Positions 17,198 through 24,124 of a stretch of DNA of 31,921 nt are shown here, in pieces (position 1 is the stretch's first letter; each line of letters starts with the position of its first letter). The stretch comes from CAZTLE01 sp964614415. Its GTDB lineage: Bacteria > Bacteroidota > Bacteroidia > Flavobacteriales > Flavobacteriaceae. The position numbers were made by a program, and so were the translations under genes. Where the stretch lies: NCBI GenBank assembly GCA_964614415.1, contig CAZTLE010000019.1, positions 1 to 31,921 on the forward strand, written 5' to 3'. Below the pieces are notes generated by a model, which saw only the letters and a list, made by a program, of their open reading frames with translations, had not been told where the DNA came from and searched no databases.

Positions 17198-18553
17198 ATG
17201 ATATTTAAAAGAGGGAGATATTCGGGGTTCTTGCGACCTATATCGTATTCGATTGATTTATTGATCATCAATCTGCTACCCGTATATTTCTTCAACAGCA
17301 ATTTTGAATATCTCAACTTCGTCATTTTTGTGTCAATCGCCTGGATTCTTGTATCTCTGAAGACCAACTTCTACGAGATTTATCGCTTTACGCAGGTGAC
17401 TAAAATTGTATCGCTCGTTGGACAACAGGGGGCGATTTTCTTTTTAATTGTCTTTGCCTTTTTTGGGTTCTACAGCAATGTCACCAAAGATCCGTACTCA
17501 GTGATACGCTACGTATTACTGGTTATGTTGCTGGTAATGACCTTTAAGCTGGCCATCTATTACCTGCTGAAAAAATACCGGCGTATCCTGGGAGGTAACC
17601 TGCGAAGAGTGGTGATCGTAGGGCTAAACCAGAAAACGGATCAGCTTCGGAAGTTCTTCAATGACAACCCCGGATACGGTTACAAACTACAGTATACGTT
17701 CGACCTTAATGGGCCTGATAAAGTGACCATTGAAGAGTGCCTGGATTACATAGCAGAGAATGAGATCGATGAGGTGTATTCATCGGTAGCCGAGATCAAC
17801 AACACAGACCTTATCAAGCTTATCGATTTTTGTGATAACAACCTCAAGATACTCAAATTCCTTCCGGACAATAAGGAGATATACACCAAGAAACTGGATT
17901 TTACCTACTACGGGTTTCTTCCTATTCTGGCACTTCGGAAGATTCCAATGGATGAGCCTTTCAACAAGTTCATCAAGCGAAGTTTTGACGTTGTTCTTGC
18001 GCTCATCATTATTGTTGGGCTGCTGTCGTGGCTAACGCCGTTACTGGGACTTATCATAAAACTGGAATCCAAAGGGCCGGTGTTCTTTAAGCAAAAGAGA
18101 AACGGACTGGACTACAAGGAGTTTTATTGCTATAAATTCCGGTCGATGAAACCCAACCCTATGGCACACCTCTATCAGGCTACACGGGGTGACGAGCGGG
18201 TAACGCGCATAGGACGGATCATTAGAAAGACAAGTATCGATGAACTTCCGCAGTTCATAAACGTGCTGAAAGGAGAAATGTCCGTCGTAGGGCCGAGACC
18301 GCACATGGTGAGTCACACACATATGTACGCCGAGCGTATTGACAAGTTCATGGTACGCCACTTCGTGAAACCGGGAATTACCGGATTAGCGCAGGTGAGC
18401 GGATATCGCGGAGAGGTAGAATCGGATGCCGATATCATTAATCGCGTAAAATATGATATCTTTTACCTCGAAAACTGGTCCTTGTTTTTAGACCTTAAGA
18501 TCGTTTTCCAGACCATTTACAATGCCTTACGAGGAGAAGAAAAAGCCTACTAA
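17198..18553 (+). CDS. polyprenyl-phosphate sugar-1-phosphate transferase, WcaJ-like
   Basis: A 451-residue membrane enzyme that would start repeat-unit assembly by moving a hexose-1-phosphate from a UDP-sugar to undecaprenyl phosphate. It has four N-terminal TM helices (about 18-32, 41-55, 78-92, 103-123), a central Rossmann-like domain (RRVVIVGLN from 136), a fifth hydrophobic segment (264-287) and the catalytic domain with KFRSM (313-317), DELPQ (348-352), VGPRPHM (364-370) and KPGITG (391-396). This full-length architecture is that of WcaJ/ExoY-type polyisoprenyl-phosphate hexose-1-phosphate transferases; glucose is the commonest substrate, which is inference here. Four bases separate it from uxs; the GT2 gene overlaps its 3' end by 32 bases. 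Confidence 0.93.
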   Translation: MIFKRGRYSGFLRPISYSIDLLIINLLPVYFFNSNFEYLNFVIFVSIAWILVSLKTNFYEIYRFTQVTKIVSLVGQQGAIFFLIVFAFFGFYSNVTKDPYSVIRYVLLVMLLVMTFKLAIYYLLKKYRRILGGNLRRVVIVGLNQKTDQLRKFFNDNPGYGYKLQYTFDLNGPDKVTIEECLDYIAENEIDEVYSSVAEINNTDLIKLIDFCDNNLKILKFLPDNKEIYTKKLDFTYYGFLPILALRKIPMDEPFNKFIKRSFDVVLALIIIVGLLSWLTPLLGLIIKLESKGPVFFKQKRNGLDYKEFYCYKFRSMKPNPMAHLYQATRGDERVTRIGRIIRKTSIDELPQFINVLKGEMSVVGPRPHMVSHTHMYAERIDKFMVRHFVKPGITGLAQVSGYRGEVESDADIINRVKYDIFYLENWSLFLDLKIVFQTIYNALRGEEKAY

Positions 18554-19331
18554 TGCTGCGCGAAACCCCCTGGTTTCGGTCATCACTCCGCTCTATAATT
18601 CCGAACAATTCATTGAAGAAACCATAAGAAGCGTGCAGGCGCAGACCTATACGCACTGGGAACATATCATCGTTAATGACGCCTCGACCGATGGGTCTGC
18701 CGGGATTGTATCAAAACTGGCTGACGAAGATCCCCGTATCCGCTTTGTCGATCTTACCGAGAACAAAGGGGCAGCCTTTTGTCGCAACCGCGCTACCGAA
18801 CTTGCCACCGGGGACCTTATCGCCTTTCTGGATTCGGATGACCTTTGGGCGCCCGAAAAACTCGAACGCCAACTCCAGTTTATGGAAGAACACGGACTCG
18901 ATGTTTCCTATACCAGTTATGTGCACATGGACGAGTCTGGCAAGGACCTGGGAAAAAGGATCGTGGCACTACCGGTTCTTGCCTACGAAAAGCAACTGCG
19001 AAACAACTATGTGGGGAATTTAACAGGTATGTACCGGGCAGCAACCCTTGGGAAAGTGCTGGCTCCAAACATTCGAAAAAGGCAGGATTGGGCCGTATGG
19101 CTGGAGGCCATAAGCCGCAGTGGGAAACCGGCCATGGGACTGGACGAAGACCTTTCGCGATATCGCGTGAGAAAGGGCTCGATAAGTGCCAACAAATGGA
19201 ACCTTGTGAAGTACAATTTCAAATTCTATCGCGACCACCTGGGATACTCCTGGTTTAAGTCTGTGTATTGGTTGAGCCGCTTCTTTGCGGAGTACTTTTT
19301 CGTACGCCCAAAACTGATCAAGAAGGGATAA
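18522..19331 (+). CDS. GT2-family glycosyltransferase
   Basis: A 269-residue GT-A-fold inverting glycosyltransferase. The N-terminal VSVITPLYNSEQFIEETI (18-35), VNDASTDGS (51-59) and the metal-binding DSDD (104-107) are classic GT2. YRVRKGSIS near residue 222-230 is common in capsule GT2 enzymes of Bacteroidota. It should add one sugar to the lipid-linked repeat unit; specificity unknown. The start overlaps the WcaJ-like gene by 32 bases, and the stop overlaps the capK-like gene on the other strand by 14 bases. It is the last plus-strand gene of the polysaccharide locus. Confidence 0.91.
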   Translation: MPYEEKKKPTNAARNPLVSVITPLYNSEQFIEETIRSVQAQTYTHWEHIIVNDASTDGSAGIVSKLADEDPRIRFVDLTENKGAAFCRNRATELATGDLIAFLDSDDLWAPEKLERQLQFMEEHGLDVSYTSYVHMDESGKDLGKRIVALPVLAYEKQLRNNYVGNLTGMYRAATLGKVLAPNIRKRQDWAVWLEAISRSGKPAMGLDEDLSRYRVRKGSISANKWNLVKYNFKFYRDHLGYSWFKSVYWLSRFFAEYFFVRPKLIKKG

Positions 19332-20631
19332 GGGAGGTAAATTGTTTCAGCTTACCGCGTTTGCTTCGATCCAGCACGGCAACGCGTTCGAAAGTCAGTT
19401 TTAAGTTCGGCTCCAAATACTTCCACAAGGCATTTTCCATGACCTGTATTTCTTCGGAAGTAAGTTCACGCCCGGAAGCATATAAGATCTTGAACGAATC
19501 AACCGCATGCTGCTCTATCACAAACTCGCTCACATTACCGTCGTCTTCAATAATACTTTTGGTGACATAGTAAAAGGTAAGTCCGGGGACTGTTTTTCCA
19601 CTAGGTAGTGTTGCCACATCATTGGTACGGCCTATAAGTTCCTGAAGTACCGGCTTCTTGTATGTGCTGGCCGGCGAGAAAATACCTGTATCACCGATCT
19701 CATAACGGATCATTGGGTGTGCCTTGTTGTATAACGAGGTGATCACCACCCTTCCGGGCTGTCCGTTGGGGACGGGTTTGTTTTCGTCATCCAGGATCTC
19801 TACAAAGAGCGTTTCACTGTTGACTACGAACTCCCCCTGTTTGTTTTCGAAAGCGATGAGATCCAGTTCCGAAGCGCCGTATTCATTAATCACCGGGACG
19901 CCAAGTACCTCCTGCATAAGCTGCTTATCACTTTCAAACAACATCTCACTTGTTACAATACAATATTTGAGTGTGGGGCATACCTCGGTTAGTGTTAGAT
20001 CCTTTCGTTTCAGGAATTTTGCGAAGAGTACGATGGAACTTGTATATCCGTTAATATAGTCGAACTTTTTTCTTCGGAAGACAGCCAGGAACTGTTCCAG
20101 TTTGGCATCCGAAAGGTTGAAAATGGGAAAGCGATAACGGTGGCTTAACCAATCCTTTATGCGTTCTTTTCGGTATCCTTTGGCGTCCAGGGGGATCCCA
20201 TAAAATCGAGCCTGAAGCGACTTGTTAAAATCAAGTCCGTACCAACCAAAGCGATCGTATATCTCCGCCCAGGTGAGCGCATGGCAAAACTTGTCTTTGG
20301 CAAAAATAAAGGGATGTCCGCTGGAACCGGATGTTTTATTTACATACACATTTTTGGGGGTGAAACCGGTTGAAAGCCGCTCGGTTAACGGTTTTTGTAG
20401 GTCCTTCTTTTGCATTACCGGCACGTCGTTCCAATCATCGAAAACCCGGTGATCGACGAAGTCGCGGTACGTCCTGTTGTTCACCAGATGGTAATCGAGT
20501 ATGGTGGCGCGTTGGCCCTTGACATAGGCTTCGAAATCAGTCTCGGGAATCTCCTGGATGTCCTGTAAGCGGCGCTGCGCATCTCGGAGAGGAAAGCCAC
20601 TAAGCCGGAGAGTGAGATCGAATAAATTCAA
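19318..20631 (-). CDS. CapK-like phenylacetate-CoA-ligase-family adenylate-forming enzyme
   Basis: A 437-residue member of the ANL adenylating superfamily, of the CapK subgroup often found in capsule loci. The phosphate-binding loop KTSGSSG is at residues 99-105, YGASE (near 250) is the adenine/Mg motif, and RYEIGDTG and GRTND follow in the expected order. CapK proteins are thought to activate a carboxylic acid, perhaps for acylation or amidation of a sugar, but I know of no settled reaction. The start is TTG (20629-20631 on +), as no ATG is nearby. It is the only minus-strand gene beside the polysaccharide operon and overlaps its last gene tail to tail by 14 bases. Confidence 0.87.
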   Translation of the reverse strand: MNLFDLTLRLSGFPLRDAQRRLQDIQEIPETDFEAYVKGQRATILDYHLVNNRTYRDFVDHRVFDDWNDVPVMQKKDLQKPLTERLSTGFTPKNVYVNKTSGSSGHPFIFAKDKFCHALTWAEIYDRFGWYGLDFNKSLQARFYGIPLDAKGYRKERIKDWLSHRYRFPIFNLSDAKLEQFLAVFRRKKFDYINGYTSSIVLFAKFLKRKDLTLTEVCPTLKYCIVTSEMLFESDKQLMQEVLGVPVINEYGASELDLIAFENKQGEFVVNSETLFVEILDDENKPVPNGQPGRVVITSLYNKAHPMIRYEIGDTGIFSPASTYKKPVLQELIGRTNDVATLPSGKTVPGLTFYYVTKSIIEDDGNVSEFVIEQHAVDSFKILYASGRELTSEEIQVMENALWKYLEPNLKLTFERVAVLDRSKRGKLKQFTSLIPS

Positions 20632-20665
20632 ACGACGAAAAATTAGAGGAACAAGTTAATGAAAC

Positions 20666-20704
20666 TGCATTTTGGAAAAAAATCAATGTTTTTTCCAAAA
20701 TGCA
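20666..20704. repeat. 16-bp perfect inverted repeat
   Basis: Two 16-base arms (20666-20681 and 20689-20704) pair perfectly around a seven-base loop; the arm reads TGCATTTTGGAAAAAA. It lies 35 bases upstream of the capK-like start. No T-run follows on either strand outside the stem, and neither neighbouring gene ends here, so it does not look like an ordinary terminator. It could be a 5' UTR hairpin of capK, an operator or a mobile-element remnant. Confidence 0.8.
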
Positions 20705-20715
20705 TAGTTGAATTA

Positions 20716-20743
20716 ATCCCACCCAATGGCGGGATCTTTTTTT
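20716..20743 (+). terminator. Rho-independent terminator-like hairpin without an upstream sense gene
   Basis: ATCCCACC pairs with GGCGGGAT (seven pairs and one A-C mismatch) around a CAAT loop, followed by C and seven T. It faces plus-strand transcripts, but the nearest plus-strand gene upstream ends at 19331, with the minus-strand capK-like gene between. It may end read-through from the polysaccharide operon or a small RNA. Confidence 0.65.
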
Positions 20744-20875
20744 GTCATTTCGAGTGTGGCTGTTGTTAGACAGCTAAAGCAAGAAACCTCATCTGATGCT
20801 ATTAGACTCCTCCAACTAATCCAGTGAGGTTTCTCCATGGGAATGCATGTTGGAAAGGACTATCGAATAATGTTC
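20744..20875. repeat. degenerate palindromic intergenic repeat element
   Basis: The stretch starts GTCATTTCGAG and ends near ATCGAATAATG, an imperfect mirror. Inside lie a 10-bp perfect pair (AGAAACCTCA at 20782-20791, TGAGGTTTCT at 20825-20834), a smaller nested pair (ATTAG/CTAAT) within its loop, and a 5-bp hairpin (GCTGT/ACAGC, 20759-20774). From memory, intergenic repeats with GTCATTTCGAG-type ends are frequent in Flavobacteriia. No coding frame is supported. With the hairpin, terminator and promoter listed nearby, this accounts for most of the 308 bases between the capK-like gene and purD. Confidence 0.5.
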
Positions 20876-20884
20876 AAACCACTT

Positions 20885-20913
20885 TTGTAGCGGGGTAAAA
20901 ACATCTATTTTTG
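20885..20913 (+). promoter_or_regulatory. purD promoter (Bacteroidota type)
   Basis: TTG at 20885-20887, an 18-base spacer and TATTTTTG at 20906-20913 fit the Bacteroidota TTG-N19-TAnnTTTG consensus. The purD ATG is 26 bases downstream of the -7 box. Confidence 0.7.
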
Positions 20914-20939
20914 CGTCACAGAATTCAAACAATTCCCAC

Positions 20940-22214
20940 ATGAACATACTTGTACTAGGCTCAGGAGGTAGAGAACACGCCTTTAGTCATGCTATTTCGA
21001 AGAGCGCGCATTGCGACACCCTTTTTGTAGCCCCTGGAAACGCAGGAACACAATCTATTGCTACGAACCTGGCCATTTCGGTGACCGACTTCCCGGCGAT
21101 AAAGGCCGCTGTGTTGGAGCATAGTATCAATATGGTCGTTGTGGGACCGGAAGATCCCCTGGTACGCGGTATCGTGGATTTCTTTGGTCAGGATGATGAA
21201 CTGAAAAACGTCATGATCGTTGGGCCGTCTGCCGAGGGAGCAAAGCTGGAAGGCAGCAAGGAGCGGGCGAAAGAGTTTATGATGAAGCATGGCATCCCAA
21301 CCGCGAGCTATCAAAGCTTTACGAAGGAAAAACTGGAAGAGGGAAAACAATTTCTTGACACCCTTCAACCTCCGTATGTGTTAAAGGCGGATGGCCTGGC
21401 TGCCGGAAAAGGAGTGTTGATTCTTTCCGATAAGGAAGAAGCTAGAACCGAACTCGAGAATATGCTCTCCCATGCAAAATTCGGCGCGGCCAGTGAAAAG
21501 GTGGTAATCGAAGAATTTTTGGACGGGATTGAACTAAGCGTGTTCGTGCTAACCGATGGTAAGAACTACAAAATACTTCCAACGGCGAAAGACTACAAGC
21601 GCATTGGAGAGGGCGATACGGGTCTTAACACGGGAGGTATGGGTGCGATTTCACCGGTGCCTTTTGCCAATGAGGATTTCATGAAGAAGATCGAAGACCG
21701 AATTGTAAAACCCACGGTAGATGGTCTGGCCGAAGAGAATATTGACTATAAAGGCTTCATTTTTATCGGACTTATCAAAGTAGACCGGGAACCCAAGGTG
21801 ATCGAGTACAACGTGCGTATGGGTGACCCGGAAACCGAAGTGGTACTGCCCCGCATTGAAAGCGATCTCGTGGCACTGCTCAAAGCAACTGCTCTTGGAG
21901 CGTTGGATTCGGCTTCACTGAGCGTGGATCCCAGAGCTGCGACCACGGTTATGGTGGTTTCCGGAGGATATCCCGAGGCCTATAAAAAAGGGAAGGTAAT
22001 TTCAGGAGCGGATTCGATCACAGATTCTATTGTATTTCACGCAGGAACCCGAATGGAGAGTGGCCAGCCCGTCACCAATGGAGGCCGTGTGATTGCCATT
22101 ACCTCGCTGGATGAGGATTTCAGAAAGGCACTAAAAAAATCGTATCAAAACATAGAAAAACTACATTTCGATACGATGTATTATCGCAGGGATATCGGGT
22201 TCGACCTATCCTAA
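20940..22214 (+). CDS. purD: phosphoribosylamine-glycine ligase (GAR synthetase)
   Basis: Joins phosphoribosylamine and glycine with ATP, the second step of de novo purine synthesis. The 424 residues are full length. The N-terminal MNILVLGSGGREHAF is the family signature, VLKADGLAAGKGV is the ATP-grasp nucleotide loop, and GDTGLNTGGMGAISPVPF followed by NVRMGDPETEVVLPR completes the PurD pattern. It has its own promoter-like sequence. It shares nine bases at its 3' end with the minus-strand DUF6341-like gene. There is no other purine gene in the window. Confidence 0.98.
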   Translation: MNILVLGSGGREHAFSHAISKSAHCDTLFVAPGNAGTQSIATNLAISVTDFPAIKAAVLEHSINMVVVGPEDPLVRGIVDFFGQDDELKNVMIVGPSAEGAKLEGSKERAKEFMMKHGIPTASYQSFTKEKLEEGKQFLDTLQPPYVLKADGLAAGKGVLILSDKEEARTELENMLSHAKFGAASEKVVIEEFLDGIELSVFVLTDGKNYKILPTAKDYKRIGEGDTGLNTGGMGAISPVPFANEDFMKKIEDRIVKPTVDGLAEENIDYKGFIFIGLIKVDREPKVIEYNVRMGDPETEVVLPRIESDLVALLKATALGALDSASLSVDPRAATTVMVVSGGYPEAYKKGKVISGADSITDSIVFHAGTRMESGQPVTNGGRVIAITSLDEDFRKALKKSYQNIEKLHFDTMYYRRDIGFDLS

Positions 22215-22442
22215 ATAGGAATGGGAGGTCACCGATTTATCTTCTTCTCCGTTATCGTTAAAGGTTTTCAATTGCTTCATCCAATACATGAAGGCCACGA
22301 AACCGATAATTAGGAATAACCAGGACACCATATTGGAAGACCACCAGTTGGTTGCATCAAGGCCACGCAACTGCTCGTAAGGCCAGAACAGCACGTCTTC
22401 AGAAAAAGATTGAATTCCTTCAAAAAAAGTTCTCCAGGACAT
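22206..22442 (-). CDS. small membrane protein, DUF6341-like
   Basis: A 78-residue protein with one TM helix (about 38-56) after an amphipathic, aromatic-rich N-terminus (FFEGIQSFSEDVLFWPYEQLRGLD) and before a hydrophilic tail that starts MKQLKTFNDNGEED and ends SHSYLG. This pattern I recall from DUF6341 proteins of Flavobacteriia, usually beside purD and a DUF6427 gene; function unknown. ATG start at 22442. A promoter with TTG-N20-TATTTTTG is visible in front of it. The stop overlaps purD's stop region by nine bases. Confidence 0.82.
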   Translation of the reverse strand: MSWRTFFEGIQSFSEDVLFWPYEQLRGLDATNWWSSNMVSWLFLIIGFVAFMYWMKQLKTFNDNGEEDKSVTSHSYLG

Positions 22443-22461
22443 ATCTTTACATTTATCAGCA

Positions 22462-22492
22462 CAAAAATATAAATTAGATCACATGCTTACAA
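22462..22492 (-). promoter_or_regulatory. promoter of the DUF6341-like gene
   Basis: On the minus strand TTG (22492-22490), a 20-base spacer and TATTTTTG (22469-22462) match the Bacteroidota promoter consensus, 19 bases before the ATG at 22442. The -33 part lies inside the first codons of the divergent DUF6427 gene, so the two genes share a very short regulatory region. Confidence 0.65.
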
Positions 22493-23415
22493 GCTTTTTC
22501 GGGAAATCCAGTCCGGTAAATTACTTACTAGCTTGTCTGTTTATATTTTTCGCCTACCTGATATACACAGTCTTAAAATTTCAGGGTGAAATTACGCCCT
22601 TGTTCATTGGAGAACACCTGCTCCGTGTGGTCTTGTTGGTTTTTTCGGTATTACTGCTCGATTTTATGATCAGAAAGAATGCGCTTACCCTGTCCAACAC
22701 CTATGGAATATTTCTGTTCAGTTGTTTCCTGGTAGGGATACCGGCCGTTTTTGCCAGTACCCCATTGGTTGTAGCCAATACTTTTGTCTTACTGGCCATG
22801 CGAAGGATTTTTAGTTTGCATACAAATTTTAATAACGAGAAGAAGATTCTGGATGCGGCCATTTGGATTACCGTAGCCTCCTTTTTTTACTATTGGAGCT
22901 TGCTGTTCTTCCCGGTGCTTATTTATGCTACTGTTCGGAAGGAGGGATTTCGGTTTCGGCACCTGTTCATTCCTGTGTTGGGATCGGCTACAGCACTTAT
23001 CATCTATACGGCCATATATGCCCTGGCAACGGACTCATTTCAGTGGACGGCCAATTGGTTGCAACAGATCGGTTACGACTTTACACCTTACAGTCAAATG
23101 GAGCTACTGCTCGTGGCCACCTTGTTTGGCACTTTCCTCATATGGGCAGGCCTCTATATCATGAGAACGATATCCACAGTCCCGAAGAAACTAAAACCCC
23201 TAAAATACCTGCTTTTGGTCACTGCTGCATTCGCGATACTGGCGGCGATAGCGGCCCCGGTCAAAACCGGAGGAGAACTTATCTTCTCAATCGGCCCGCT
23301 GGCCATTGTTATGGCAAACTATATAGAGCGATTGGAGGAGTTTTGGTTTAAAGAACTACTGCTATGGGTTGTGTTATTGCTCCCGATAGGTTTGATCACG
23401 GCCAGCCTTGTTTAG
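22483..23415 (+). CDS. polytopic membrane protein, DUF6427-like
   Basis: A 310-residue protein made almost wholly of hydrophobic segments (about eight or more TM helices). Its N-terminus (MLTSFFGKSSPVNYLLACLF) is the one I recall for DUF6427, a Flavobacteriia family found next to DUF6341 and purD. Function unknown; no catalytic motif is evident. The ATG at 22483 lies 40 bases from the divergent DUF6341 start. A near-consensus TATCTTTA at 22442-22449 may be its -7 element. Confidence 0.82.
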   Translation: MLTSFFGKSSPVNYLLACLFIFFAYLIYTVLKFQGEITPLFIGEHLLRVVLLVFSVLLLDFMIRKNALTLSNTYGIFLFSCFLVGIPAVFASTPLVVANTFVLLAMRRIFSLHTNFNNEKKILDAAIWITVASFFYYWSLLFFPVLIYATVRKEGFRFRHLFIPVLGSATALIIYTAIYALATDSFQWTANWLQQIGYDFTPYSQMELLLVATLFGTFLIWAGLYIMRTISTVPKKLKPLKYLLLVTAAFAILAAIAAPVKTGGELIFSIGPLAIVMANYIERLEEFWFKELLLWVVLLLPIGLITASLV

Positions 23416-23449
23416 CGACTTCAAAAGGGGTAAATACTATAAAATGTGA

Positions 23450-23457
23450 TACCTTTG
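23450..23457 (+). promoter_or_regulatory. Bacteroidota -7 box before the DUF4254 gene
   Basis: TACCTTTG fits TAnnTTTG exactly, 34 bases before the DUF4254 start, in the 76-base gap after the DUF6427 gene. No TTG lies at the usual distance upstream. Confidence 0.45.
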
Positions 23458-23491
23458 CCTCCCGGATAAAGCAATTCAAATCCCAAAAGCA

Positions 23492-24106
23492 ATGATCGGT
23501 TTTACAGACAAGGCCAATGCCATATTTCAGGATGTAATAAAAAAGTACCACATCGAGGATCGGGTGGATCAACCTTTCGAGAATCCCTATGGTGCAGAGG
23601 ACGCCCTTTTGGAGCACTTGCTGTACAGGAAGTGTTGGATCGACACCGTCCAGTGGCATTACGAAGACATTATCCGGGATCCTAATATCGACCCCGAAGC
23701 GGCATTGGAACTAAAACGAAAAATCGATGCATCCAACCAGGACCGTACTGATACGGTAGAATACATAGACAGTTATTTCCTGGATAAGTATAACGATGTG
23801 GAGGTGATTGAAGGAGCTACAATCAATACCGAAAGCCCTGCCTGGGGGATCGACCGTCTGTCTATTCTGGCACTGAAGATCTATCACATGCACGAAGAAG
23901 CCGTGCGTGAAGATGCAAGTGCGGAGCACAAGGCAGCTTGTCAAAAGAAACTGGATGTACTTCTCGAACAGCGTGTTGACCTGAGCACGGCTATTGGTCA
24001 GTTGTTAGACGATATTGCCCATGGCCGAAAATACATGAAGGTGTACAAGCAAATGAAGATGTACAACGACGACGAATTGAATCCTGTACTGCGTGGGGAG
24101 AAGTAA
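23492..24106 (+). CDS. DUF4254 domain protein
   Basis: A 204-residue soluble, strongly charged, helical protein with no signal peptide. The order of conserved features (ENPYGAEDALLEHLLYRKCWIDTVQWHYEDIIRDP at about 30-64, with Trp-His-Tyr-Glu; DASNQDRTDTVEYID at about 78-92; INTESPAWGIDRLSILALKIYHM at about 111-133) is that of DUF4254, which in Bacteroidota commonly sits just upstream of a GT9 heptosyltransferase-like gene, as here (18 bases apart). Function unknown; an envelope-glycan link is inferred only from location. Confidence 0.86.
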   Translation: MIGFTDKANAIFQDVIKKYHIEDRVDQPFENPYGAEDALLEHLLYRKCWIDTVQWHYEDIIRDPNIDPEAALELKRKIDASNQDRTDTVEYIDSYFLDKYNDVEVIEGATINTESPAWGIDRLSILALKIYHMHEEAVREDASAEHKAACQKKLDVLLEQRVDLSTAIGQLLDDIAHGRKYMKVYKQMKMYNDDELNPVLRGEK

Positions 24107-24124
24107 CCCCATGGGGAGAAACAA

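Noticed and set aside
20666..20704. The 16-bp hairpin as a terminator
   Set aside because: Both neighbours start rather than end near it, and no T-run follows the stem on either strand.
22863..23351. 162-codon plus-strand frame inside the DUF6427 gene
   Set aside because: Out of frame with a clear membrane protein; composition is not membrane- or domain-like and there is no independent start signal.
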